A program made the position numbers and the translations under genes. DNA of 13,857 nt from assembly GCA_040235375.1 (NCBI GenBank), contig JBECKQ010000449.1, positions 1 to 13,857 on the forward strand. Direction: 5' to 3'. This DNA is from JBECKQ01 sp040235375. GTDB taxonomy: Bacteria > Planctomycetota > Phycisphaerae > UBA1845. Below the pieces are notes generated by a model. The model saw nothing but the letters and a program-made list of their open reading frames with translations. It was not told where the DNA came from and did not search any database. This document shows, in pieces, positions 8,701-13,857 of this stretch. The stretch's first letter is position 1. Every line of letters starts with the position of its first letter.

Positions 8701-11700
8701 CCCCGAACCCGTCTGACGTCAGCTCAGGCAACTGCGTCGTGAACATTGGCCCGAACTACAGAGCGCGGAAGTTCAACCTATCCGAGGAGGATGAAGAAGT
8801 CGTGGTGCGCCAACTCGATGGCGCGGGGACGAGGTTCTCCGTGTCGCTCATGGGCTTCGAGGACGAGTGTAACATTGGCGCCAATGGCAAGATCATCGTC
8901 TACGGTGGCTCAGGGAACGACGTGATCTCGCTGGAACCGGGGGTCGTTCGGCTCGACACAGCCGACGACTGCATGGCTGAAGGCGGCGAGCTCTTGGGCA
9001 CTTGCACTATTAGCAGGAAGCCATGTGCACTCGAAACCGCAGAGTACGACTGCCGGGGAGGTAGTGACGTCTGCGAGATTCCGACTACGGACGTCGAGTG
9101 CATCATCCCCTTCACAAGGCAGGCAGACATCGACGGCGGTGACGGCAACGACCGCATCAGCTCGGGGGGCGGCGAGGACTCGCTAAGAGGCGGCGCCGGC
9201 AACGACAAGATCAGCGGTGGCGCCGGAAACGATCTGATCGACGGTGGCGCTGGCGACGACGTCCTTTCCGGCGACGCCGACGATGACACGATCCACGGCG
9301 GAGATGGAAACGACCTTATCACTGGAGGTCCCGGATCAGACCTGGTCTACGGTGAGAATGGCGACGATGACCTCAACGGCGGACCGGGCGCCAGCAATGC
9401 CCGCGGCACGTGGCGCAGCTCCGACGGGAGTGACACCGTAGTCGGTGGCGCTGGCGACGATGCCCTCCAGGGCGGCGACGGGGACGACTGGCTGTACGGG
9501 GACGATCTGGAGGGGCAAGGCGGTGAGCCGCTCGACTGTCATGACTATGCCTCCTCCTCCACGGGTGACGGCGCCGACAAGCTCGACGGCGGGACGGGCG
9601 ATGACCATCTGTTCGGAGGTGCCGGTAACGATACCCTGGGCGGCCAGGAAGGCGACGACTGGCTCTGCGGCAACGGCGGCAGCGACCGGCTCGATGGAGA
9701 CGACATGGATGCCGGCACCCCCGATGGCGACGATCACCTCTTCGGCGGCTCGGGCAACGATCAGTTGTTCGGCCGGGGCGGCCACGACGAGCTCTTTGGA
9801 GAGGCCGACAACGACGCCCTGTACGGCGGCGAAGACTCCGACGACCTCATCGGCGGGCCTGGCCGCGATGCCCTGTTCGGCGACCTCGGCAGTGACATCC
9901 TGCTGGGCGATAGCGGTTCCATCGACGTCGCCCACGAGCCGGGCCACACCTGCGAGTCGTATCCCGATTGCAGCATTCTGGCCTTTATCACCCGTACTGA
10001 CGAGCCGGCCCTCGGCGAGATCGTGGAGCACTGCGAGGTCACCATTGACTTTGAGGACCACCCGTTCCTGGACGGGGAAGGCAACTCCGACTGCCTGTTC
10101 GGGGGCGACGACAACGATCTGATTTTCGGCGAGGGTGGCCACGACCGCATGTTCGGCGATGGAATCGAAGGCTACGCCGACGAAACCCGGCGGCAGACCC
10201 ACCGCGACTACATGGAGGGCAACAGCGGAAACGACGTCATGCGTGGCGGCAAGGGGGACGACTACATGCAGGGCAACGAAGGCGATGACACCATGTACGG
10301 GGACATCGGGCAGGACGACATGATCGGCGGCAGCATCGCAGCTGGCCAGCCTGACGACGTCGTCGATCCCGATAATCCGGACAACACCACGAATGACATT
10401 ATGTACGGCAACCAAGGCCAGGACGTCATGATCGGCGACAACGGGAAGATCACTCGACCGGGCGGCATAAACTCCGCCGACGGCACCGTTCTCCGCGTCG
10501 TGACCCTCTACGATCTGCCCTGCGGTCCCGAGTCCGGCCTCTGGGGCAACGACACCATGCAGGGGAACGCCGGCAACGACGACATGTTTGGACAGTGTGG
10601 TGACGACACCATGCGAGGAAACGAAGGCGAGGATTATCTCGAAGGTAATAACGGTAACGACCGGATGTACGGCGGGCCGGGCCAGGATGATCTGATCGGT
10701 GGCACAGCTCGCACCGTGACCGGCGACGACTCCACCGCCGTTGACGGCAGAGCCGACGGGAGTGACCACCTCTACGGCGGTAATAACGGAGACGACCTGG
10801 AAGAGGATTATGACGTGCTCGTCGGAGACAATGCCACGGTCGACCGGCCGCTCGGCGATGACGGCCGGTGGCAGATCAATACATTCAATAACGCCGTCTT
10901 CAGGGTTATCCGACTCCTCGATGTTGGGACCATCGACAGACCTGCGGACGGTGGGGCCAGTGGCGGTGACTACTTGTTCGGCGAAGCCAATGACGACCTT
11001 CTCTTCGGCCAGGGCGGCGATGACTTCCTTTACGGTGGCTCTGGCGTCGACTACATCGAGGGCAACGACGGTGTTGACGCAATGTATGGCGACGCCGGCG
11101 GAGACGATCTGATCGGTGGCGGGTCGGCCAACGACGGTGTGATCTCCCCCGTCTCCGTGGGCAACGGCTTGCTCGACGGCGATGACATGATCCATGGCGG
11201 CGACGACGGCGATGTCCTCTGTGGCGACAACGCCCGGATCAACCGTCCGCTCGACGACAACGGGGGCTGGATCATGGAGCCCAACTCCGGCTCTCCGGTC
11301 CGGCAAATCGTGTTGTTCGATGTCGAGCACCTGGGCGGTTCGACCGACCCGCGCACAAGCGGCAGCGACACCATGTTTGGGGACGACGGGCGCGATCTGT
11401 TGTTCGGGCAAGGTGACACGCAAGTAGACGATGACGGAGATGCCCGCTTCAACGAGGACCCCGCCGACGGCGTGGATAACGACCGCGATGGTCGAGAGGG
11501 CGTGGACTCCGTGGGCTATGACTGCCAGGACGGCGTGGACAACGACCGCGACGGCTTCGCTGATGCCGAAGATCCCGACTGCCTGATAGCGATAGACGAG
11601 GACGGCGGCGGGGACGTGATGTACGGCGGCGCCGGTCCTGACTACATGGAGGGCAATCACGGGTCGGATTGGATGTTGGGCGATGACGGCGAGGATGACA

Positions 11701-12863
11701 TGATCGGCGGCAATTCAGCCGGCGACGGCGTGATCGGCGGTGGTGTACCTCCGACCGGCCTTCCGGACGGCCACGATGTGATGTCCGGCGGCGGTGAGGA
11801 TGACGTGTTGCTCGCGGACAACGGGCTCATTAAACGACCGGTGGATGCGTCGGGTCTGTGGCTCACGCATTCGGGATACAACTTCGACTTTGCGGTACGC
11901 GTGACCACCATGGCGCAGACACCCGAACCCCCCGGTGCCTTCGGGGACGATTTCATGCAGGGTGGCCCGGGCGAGGACGACCTGTACGGTCAGATGGGCA
12001 ACGACTACATTGAGGGCAATGATGGTGAGGACGCCATGCTTGGCGATCTGGGCAGGATCACCAACAACATCGAAGACGGCTCGCGCGAACGATTGATCTC
12101 CATGCCCGGCCCGCTTCCGGAACACACCATCTACGCTGCCGGGACGATGCACCGGTTGGTGGAACTCTATTCGTTCCAAACCGGCGACGGGGCGGAAGGT
12201 CAGGACATCATGTTGGGTGGTGATGGCCGAGACAGCCTGCACGGCGGTGCCGGAGCGGATGTCATGAACGGTGACGGCGACTCCGTTGCGGGCGTCGATC
12301 CGATTCCCGAAACCGACGATGAGGATCACCTGTTTGGCGGCGACGGTCCCGATGTCATCTGGGGCGGTCGCGGTAACGACCACGTCTGGGGCGGGCACGG
12401 CGATGATCATCTGGACGTCCGCCCACGCGCCGCGTCCCCCGGCACGGTGGCCGATCCCCCTCTGTGGTTCACCTATGGCGGACCGGACAACTATCAGGGG
12501 CTCGACATCATTTACGGAGGCTGGGATCGTGACGCCCTTCAGGCAGACGCAGCCTCGCCCGGACCGGGTAATGTCGACAGCCTGATAGACTGGACGGGCG
12601 GCCATAATGTGTTCTATGTCTGCCCGGGCGCGTATGGCCAGGGAACGATCATCCGCCAAGGTAATCCGGCCCTGAGGGCCTTCCTGCAGGACCTCGCCGA
12701 AGGCGACGGCGCGTTTCTGACGCACACGAGCGACACCTGCGGCTTCCGCGAGGTGGGCTACGTCTTCCCCGATGAGCGGAAGGACAACTCGCACCCGCCA
12801 CACCCCGATCATCCCGGCCATTTCACGTGCGACGACGGAGCCGTTATACGTGTTGAGAAGTAG
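2697..12863 (+). CDS. Giant (3388-residue) RTX calcium-binding surface lipoprotein
   Basis: Predicted to be exported, lipid-anchored and folded by Ca2+; a cell-surface, adhesion or matrix role is inferred from family resemblance. Order of parts: lipoprotein signal peptide 1-27 with lipobox LLSC and Cys28; beta-rich domains about 60-1790, including a canonical EF-hand loop (262-273), a Cys-rich segment (764-807) and a hinge of the LPLIG type recurring at about 367, 900, 1334 and 1795; a pre-RTX domain about 1793-1998; a first isolated GGSGNDVIS at 2070; a second Cys-rich segment 2092-2135; an RTX array 2147-3240; and a C-terminal module 3292-3388. The protein is very acidic, Asp/Gly-rich and Lys-poor, with 51 cysteines. 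I remember similar giant proteins in planctomycetes and other bacteria annotated only as calcium-binding or hemolysin-type repeat proteins. No catalytic domain was recognised. The start is supported by GGAGGT upstream. No frameshift or internal stop occurs over more than 10 kb. Confidence 0.9.
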   Translation: MSKSRQNTVAVLMLLLAVLVGAGVLLSCNADPSSNPSASPPSVNRAPALLAPVQVGDPIAEEIAAALRAFAARLDDLAPLEELDVEIPFTNTSPSEALHLGELFEGTLGNALAGPFADLNSLHDAIEGAGGSLDGVTVQYHCEISAKGGDPTLIDVSLNVAATRSVSLPIQFTNDDETIDFRGGGIDVDVALSTTTLSFQLNTSIDPADPGARFYLTSLPSIDVTVDAAGPIAGFEDLVGFADVIVGGTAELDMDIGVDFLDPDSDGLLTYGEWDETALADLVQVQFREEAGPEVQIALTLESDLVTETIGTIDLTDENLTDGLNAPTVALGHLDAFTNIDSTQIFAGLSLLGTAIGGAQQATDVQLPFLKETLGDTFQFAQPLNDFLRQQSSAAITCGTIDDDPPTGRVVNLSAGDEFFCQAITADVPTAVQWLTTSNVDVTTNGDATETVGPNPTANVKFHMTADGRPYVKLNFDDASGKPRHVSRQFLSAQELLDKLVELGGFDPTGTSISYDPATRSLAYHLFATVDPDFVEAELDFGDRLKAATGLAGLAATANASATVDPHDVTLDLTYGVILVHELADITPADADPPEDLDRFFVQVNPSPDGHELQAMADITAGVDLTGNIGFLSVSAAASMPFEFVTTGGPTLAVDITPEGGIPLDIDDLPEEIPDAILIGDLLRGLGINVALRSDPVSAQVNLGVTGELVATAYPALGGITAAQGKVTINWPDVTISSPQVSVDTAFEANLRGFDTDPSIFGVCGASASGTEMSDVNTDFSSRHCAGGSHDAEDCTTDDTLCGTGECRFDALGRPLRDLTRGFDCVVTDVVPPNTLVCGGLSVEAGPYWAAGDEYELVGNPADLLSLILDNLDLFARRIDGLNSTTSRNRGGLPALDANLPLIGNSPKDLLGFINDLEAAADKIRAGTAAAIIVCEGPETWPENCDPDTPDSCDFYQLGDAERRNLAGLPEDIVIRCWAVTDQQASADVTWEVIDLAGNNGFITTSGPPDSVGPLADAHPSVPLTVPTGGTLGRDFAVWVSYTGVDGHPHYAWLPARPLSLQGLEHSIENALGLGDAALKLELSDELKRGDGVLDLLIRLGFGECTADSELVGDCADGARIVPNPGQRLNLDLSSELLPGLVGVEAEDPSLKLQYAGLAQLDLAVPLHADLEPTEVMAFPSSKVEVTAALDTNSIDLVANIGPAKFSVTGTAQVWAKMSLTNSAPATVADFVDGLDAQLSGPASSVDCNTSGVSGDACAILTVHANTRDDQPPRVKFRAPSIADSSTWEAMVEGDVGGALDAEELDWNLLLEAFKYLTLQLDSILVDGGPQIVLPIAGTRLDGGAGVSQRLGEDGGVLEQLDNLAEELNNLDSPTVIGQHIKNRFEQALTGLLEGDVEVRVYCGQDECMTDDAVIDIDDVRITFLTSNGTVGNGCDDPIDRPDGLDVPFDLGIPGVPLKIKDNTALVTQAAWRLLVDFGLSRADGPYLVASGPGHGDDPELAIDAAMRFPSGGQCLGEYPDDPHTQNGCMQGTLAFLQVEVADRDADEPELKLTGTLDVTSFDGRERLPFDRLTAGQAGFTLTLDNVEANVDLRFRAETAAAQGILPAVVGTFAVDWVIPEIAVDTSIGGRFEYDEFPRISFDHLQLHVAEFFTDFVEPMVSEVAKATKPFKPVVDTIRTPLPLVSQLSQVTGGPPVTLLTLMELRNGGPLPMLERLIALYDFLQSTNQPLNLWISLGNDDDDGGFFAVDGTQAVEALKTYKKACELVQKTDSKTNLLEDIVETELEVTGRGLSFPFLEDAEQIFAMLLGQDVTLMRYDLGTMKATASIGPFTYCCIPIGPIPVGVYVGGSATLAGRFAMGYDTVGLRQTFAGEGVAHLLDGVFIDDLDANGVDVPEISLTGEVKAGAGVDLGLVAAGVDGGVRMTVALDLDDRPDPDGKLRLEEIAEKMSNPICLFEVSGRLDAFLGAWVRIGFGWFSKTWRFDIVNITLLEFSAACEPPSPNPSDVSSGNCVVNIGPNYRARKFNLSEEDEEVVVRQLDGAGTRFSVSLMGFEDECNIGANGKIIVYGGSGNDVISLEPGVVRLDTADDCMAEGGELLGTCTISRKPCALETAEYDCRGGSDVCEIPTTDVECIIPFTRQADIDGGDGNDRISSGGGEDSLRGGAGNDKISGGAGNDLIDGGAGDDVLSGDADDDTIHGGDGNDLITGGPGSDLVYGENGDDDLNGGPGASNARGTWRSSDGSDTVVGGAGDDALQGGDGDDWLYGDDLEGQGGEPLDCHDYASSSTGDGADKLDGGTGDDHLFGGAGNDTLGGQEGDDWLCGNGGSDRLDGDDMDAGTPDGDDHLFGGSGNDQLFGRGGHDELFGEADNDALYGGEDSDDLIGGPGRDALFGDLGSDILLGDSGSIDVAHEPGHTCESYPDCSILAFITRTDEPALGEIVEHCEVTIDFEDHPFLDGEGNSDCLFGGDDNDLIFGEGGHDRMFGDGIEGYADETRRQTHRDYMEGNSGNDVMRGGKGDDYMQGNEGDDTMYGDIGQDDMIGGSIAAGQPDDVVDPDNPDNTTNDIMYGNQGQDVMIGDNGKITRPGGINSADGTVLRVVTLYDLPCGPESGLWGNDTMQGNAGNDDMFGQCGDDTMRGNEGEDYLEGNNGNDRMYGGPGQDDLIGGTARTVTGDDSTAVDGRADGSDHLYGGNNGDDLEEDYDVLVGDNATVDRPLGDDGRWQINTFNNAVFRVIRLLDVGTIDRPADGGASGGDYLFGEANDDLLFGQGGDDFLYGGSGVDYIEGNDGVDAMYGDAGGDDLIGGGSANDGVISPVSVGNGLLDGDDMIHGGDDGDVLCGDNARINRPLDDNGGWIMEPNSGSPVRQIVLFDVEHLGGSTDPRTSGSDTMFGDDGRDLLFGQGDTQVDDDGDARFNEDPADGVDNDRDGREGVDSVGYDCQDGVDNDRDGFADAEDPDCLIAIDEDGGGDVMYGGAGPDYMEGNHGSDWMLGDDGEDDMIGGNSAGDGVIGGGVPPTGLPDGHDVMSGGGEDDVLLADNGLIKRPVDASGLWLTHSGYNFDFAVRVTTMAQTPEPPGAFGDDFMQGGPGEDDLYGQMGNDYIEGNDGEDAMLGDLGRITNNIEDGSRERLISMPGPLPEHTIYAAGTMHRLVELYSFQTGDGAEGQDIMLGGDGRDSLHGGAGADVMNGDGDSVAGVDPIPETDDEDHLFGGDGPDVIWGGRGNDHVWGGHGDDHLDVRPRAASPGTVADPPLWFTYGGPDNYQGLDIIYGGWDRDALQADAASPGPGNVDSLIDWTGGHNVFYVCPGAYGQGTIIRQGNPALRAFLQDLAEGDGAFLTHTSDTCGFREVGYVFPDERKDNSHPPHPDHPGHFTCDDGAVIRVEK
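3480..3515 (+). other. Canonical EF-hand loop inside the giant protein
   Basis: Residues 262-273 read DPDSDGLLTYGE and are followed by Trp. Positions 1, 3 and 5 are Asp, 6 is Gly, 9 is Thr and 12 is Glu, so every Ca2+ ligand position of a classical 12-residue EF-hand loop is filled. It lies in the N-terminal half, about 1800 residues before the RTX array, so calcium binding is not confined to the RTX region. Confidence 0.7.
4986..5117 (+). other. Cys-rich segment 1 in the giant protein
   Basis: Residues 764-807 contain Cys764, 785, 795, 802 and 807, with the pattern HCAGGSHDAEDC...DTLCGTGEC. Short C-x(n)-C modules of this kind recur, as I remember, in planctomycete and myxobacterial secreted proteins. 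The following part (to about residue 865), with FDCVVTDV, TLVCGGL and WAAGDEYELVGNP, looks like a small beta module that ends in a GD-x-Y turn. Confidence 0.5.
7912..7926 (+). repeat. (ATG)5 trinucleotide run coding an Asp tract
   Basis: Five tandem ATG units, read in frame as Asn then four Asp (NDDDDGG) within a loop of the giant protein. Any length change by whole units would keep the frame. It is too short to suggest phase variation. Confidence 0.5.
8073..8690 (+). other. Pre-RTX beta domain of the giant protein
   Basis: Residues about 1793-1998 run from SFPFLEDAEQIFAMLLGQ through DVTLMRYDLG, a Cys-Cys pair (YCCIP), a glycine-rich amphipathic stretch, DDLDANGVDVPEISLTG and DPDGKLRLEEI, to WRFDIVNITLLEF and Cys1998. 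I remember the same order of motifs (QDVTL..YD, a GFDTxGLR-like segment, VPEI.LTG, DxDGK.R..EI, ITLL.F) directly upstream of RTX arrays in other large calcium-binding proteins. DPDGKLRLEE resembles an EF-hand loop, but position 1 is Arg, so it is degenerate. The function of this domain is not known to me. Confidence 0.55.
8970..9101 (+). other. Cys-rich segment 2, splitting the start of the RTX region
   Basis: Residues 2092-2135 contain Cys2092, 2103, 2110, 2119, 2126 and 2135, with the run LGTCTISRKPC, then YDCRGGSDVC. It sits between the first isolated RTX-like nonapeptide (GGSGNDVIS, residue 2070) and the continuous array from residue 2147, so it interrupts what would otherwise be the beginning of the beta-roll. 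Confidence 0.55.
9135..12416 (+). repeat. RTX (hemolysin-type Ca-binding) nonapeptide array with higher-order repeat
   Basis: Residues 2147-3240 contain roughly 60 copies, counted by eye, of GGxGxDxUx-type nonapeptides such as GGAGNDKIS, GGAGNDLID, GGDGNDLIT and GNAGNDDMF. In known RTX proteins such repeats fold into a parallel beta-roll that binds Ca2+ in its turns. The first third (to about residue 2400) is a nearly regular array. From about 2500 the array becomes a larger repeat with three landmarks per unit: DY[MLI]EGN at residues 2504, 2646, 2785, 2982 and 3103; DD[ML]IGG shortly after in four of the units; and GDN-like inserts at 2404, 2580, 2710, 2843, 3040 and 3116. Aromatic, Cys and Met residues appear in some nonapeptides (WLCG, VLCG, GQCG). 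Confidence 0.9.
11415..11609 (+). other. DGVDNDRDG-type acidic insert within the RTX array
   Basis: Residues about 2907-2971 leave the RTX pattern and contain VDDDGDARFNED, then two copies of DGVDNDRDG. The second copy is closed by a Cys pair (C2943 and C2962) in the form CQDGVDNDRDG...DPDC. The C-x-DGxDNDxDGxxDxxDxxC pattern is, from memory, a widespread short Ca-binding-type motif in myxobacterial and planctomycete secreted proteins. It explains why this repeat unit is about 60 residues longer than its neighbours. Confidence 0.65.
12570..12860 (+). other. C-terminal module of the giant protein
   Basis: Residues 3292-3388 follow a last isolated YGGWDRDAL repeat and are not RTX. The key segments are SLIDWTGGHNVFYVCPGAYG, ALRAFLQDLAEGDGAFL, FREVGYVFPDERKDN and HPPHPDHPGHFTCDD. 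Three cysteines and a His-rich run (HPPHPDHPGH) are present. I remember a module with LIDW...CPAAYG..., a helix, ELA.VY and PGHF at the end of other giant RTX proteins, so it is probably a conserved end domain and not a random tail. Its role is unknown; capping of the beta-roll or metal binding are guesses. Confidence 0.5.
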
Positions 12864-13040
12864 CCGCTGATTGTGTTCGTTGGGCGCGAGGAGTTCGGCA
12901 AAGAGACGTTCGATAAAGGATGGATCAAGTATCGATGGCGCGGGCGCTCAGGGTATTGGGCAGAGGCGGCTGTGGTTCGGGCCAGGCATCGCGCCGGTTA
13001 CTAAGCTGACGCTGGTCCGTTTCGGGACCGGCGGCGCAGC

Positions 13041-13044
13041 GGAG
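13041..13044 (+). promoter_or_regulatory. Ribosome binding site that decides the start of the small lipoprotein
   Basis: GGAG six bases upstream of ATG 13051. The frame is open upstream as far as 12871, but only the ATG at 13051 has both this site and a signal peptide directly after it. Confidence 0.5.
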
Positions 13045-13050
13045 TTACTT

Positions 13051-13734
13051 ATGCGAAGAAGCATCCGGTCGTGTTGTGTGCTGTTGGCCGCCGCGATCGC
13101 TGGCTCTGGTGGTGCATGCCGCAAATCGTCGGAAGACCAGACCGCCGGCAACCCCGGCGCGGCTGCTACGCGGGTCACAGAAGTGTCGCAGAGGCTTATT
13201 CGCGGCGATCCAGGGACGCTCGTCATCCAACGTGAGGAGCTACCCACTGACTTTGCCATTGCTGGCGGAGAACCGAAGGGAGCCAGTGAGTACAGCCAGG
13301 TCTACTTCAACCCTCAAGCACTTATGGACGAGAGCGGCGCGGAGACCGGACTGCTTGGCGTCATAGCCAACCTCACGGTTCTCGACGCCCCGGCGGCCGC
13401 CAGCCAGAGGTTTACCGATCAGGGCGGGCTCGAAATAGAGTCGGTGATCAAAGATATTCAGGTCGCCACGCCAGGGGCAGAACCCTTGGGAGCTGAGCCT
13501 TACTCAACGACGATCGGTGGGGCAGACAAGGTGCTGGCCTTCCGTGTGCATTACATTCTGGACGACGCACACGTATTCGAGTATCGCTTTCGGTTTCGGG
13601 TAGCGAATGCCGTGGGCAACTTGATTATCTCGGCACTTGCAACCGCGGAGGGGAAGGAACCCGCGACCCTCAGTAGCAGAGCCCGGTCCATAGCCGAACG
13701 GCAGGTGGCTAAGTTGAACAGCGCCCGCCGCTAA
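13051..13734 (+). CDS. Putative lipoprotein of unknown function (227 residues)
   Basis: The start at ATG 13051 is chosen because GGAG precedes it by six bases and the protein then begins with a signal peptide: MRRSIR, a hydrophobic run (CCVLLAAAIAG), and SGGAC with Cys23 as the likely lipidated residue. The -3 position is Gly instead of the usual Leu, so lipidation is probable but not certain. The mature part has no motif I can name. It shows LVIQREELPTDFAIAGGEP near residues 55-75, an Ala-rich helix (AAASQRFTDQGG), a beta segment with FRVHYILDDAHVFEYRFRFRV, and a C-terminal helix of the type seen at the end of small ligand-binding or sensor-like lipoproteins. That resemblance is weak. It lies 187 bases after the giant lipoprotein gene on the same strand with no clear terminator between, so co-transcription is possible. 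Confidence 0.7.
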   Translation: MRRSIRSCCVLLAAAIAGSGGACRKSSEDQTAGNPGAAATRVTEVSQRLIRGDPGTLVIQREELPTDFAIAGGEPKGASEYSQVYFNPQALMDESGAETGLLGVIANLTVLDAPAAASQRFTDQGGLEIESVIKDIQVATPGAEPLGAEPYSTTIGGADKVLAFRVHYILDDAHVFEYRFRFRVANAVGNLIISALATAEGKEPATLSSRARSIAERQVAKLNSARR

Positions 13735-13809
13735 GCGGTCTTAGGAAAGTCTGTGGCGATTGAGGTGAGTTTACCGATGAGTGGCAAGGGATCAAAGTGC
13801 TCTTGGATG

Positions 13810-13816
13810 AAGGGAG
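13810..13816 (+). promoter_or_regulatory. Ribosome binding site of the partial gene at the right edge
   Basis: AAGGGAG six bases upstream of ATG 13823, a strong site that supports the partial frame as a real gene start. Confidence 0.5.
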
Positions 13817-13822
13817 TCATCC

Positions 13823-13857
13823 ATGCGCCAGCCACTCTTTGTACGGAAGCTCACGAG
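13823..13857 (+). CDS. N-terminus of a probable IS630-type transposase (truncated by window edge)
   Basis: Eleven full codons reading MRQPLFVRKLT follow a good ribosome binding site. From memory, IS630-like helix-turn-helix transposases that are common in planctomycetes and related bacteria begin with a very similar PLFVRxLT segment just before the DNA-binding domain. Eleven residues are too few to be sure. If right, the bases between 13735 and 13809 should contain the left inverted repeat of the element, but the other end is outside the window, so I could not test this. Confidence 0.45.
   Translation, partial: MRQPLFVRKLT

Noticed and set aside
9336..11660. A 774-codon open frame on the minus strand under the RTX array
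   Set aside because: It is a monotonous Val/Ala/Ile/His-rich translation, the mirror of Gly/Asp-rich RTX codons with C or G at third positions. It has no domain, and the plus-strand protein is unmistakable.
9135..12416. CRISPR array or DNA-level tandem repeat
   Set aside because: The repeats are protein-level nonapeptides with varied codons; there are no identical DNA repeats with unique spacers.
12871..13050. A 60-residue N-terminal extension of the small lipoprotein
   Set aside because: The upstream start lies only 8 bases after the stop of the giant gene, I see no clear ribosome site for it, the extension would put the signal peptide inside the protein, and ATG 13051 has GGAG at the right distance.
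13728..13738. Small CCGC-TAA-GCGG hairpin over the stop codon of the small lipoprotein, as a terminator
   Set aside because: A stem of only four base pairs with no following T-run.

Overview
The window looks like chromosomal DNA of a Planctomycetota bacterium. It is high-GC. It opens with the C-terminal tail of a secreted protein carrying the degenerate dockerin-like EF-hand end common in that phylum, carries a transposase of a type frequent in planctomycete genomes, and is dominated by one giant calcium-binding surface-type protein. The assignment rests on remembered family resemblance; there is no rRNA or marker gene here to confirm it.

Layout: (1) 3-113, the + strand end of a dockerin-like protein. 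(2) 327-1349, - strand, a nearly full-length DDE integrase/transposase whose first catalytic Asp is replaced by Gly. (3) 1350-2696, about 1.35 kb with no convincing gene: one weak promoter-like pair and two doubtful ORFs. (4) 2697-12863, + strand, one 3388-residue gene filling three quarters of the window. (5) 13051-13734, + strand, a 227-residue putative lipoprotein of unknown function. (6) 13823-end, the first codons of what looks like an IS630-type transposase.

The giant protein has, in order: a lipoprotein signal peptide (lipobox Cys28); about 2000 residues of beta-rich domains with a canonical EF-hand loop, a Cys-rich segment and a degenerate hinge recurring four times; a pre-RTX domain (about 1793-1998); a second Cys-rich segment; an RTX (GGxGxDxUx) array of roughly 60 nonapeptides (2147-3240); and a distinct C-terminal module with a His cluster. 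The RTX array is itself built from a higher-order repeat of about 120-200 residues, each unit carrying an EGN motif, a DDMIGG/DDLIGG motif and a non-RTX insert beginning with a GDN..I.RP-like motif. The protein has about 50 cysteines and a lipoprotein signal, so a Sec/lipoprotein route fits better than classical type I secretion of RTX toxins.

How the genes might work together: the two + strand predicted lipoproteins are 187 bases apart with no clear terminator between them, so they may be co-expressed at the cell envelope, but nothing shows that they interact. Transposase genes flank the pair. No CRISPR array, tRNA, rRNA, toxin-antitoxin pair or recognisable defence system is visible. The strongest candidate for something under-described is the giant lipoprotein with its nested repeat.
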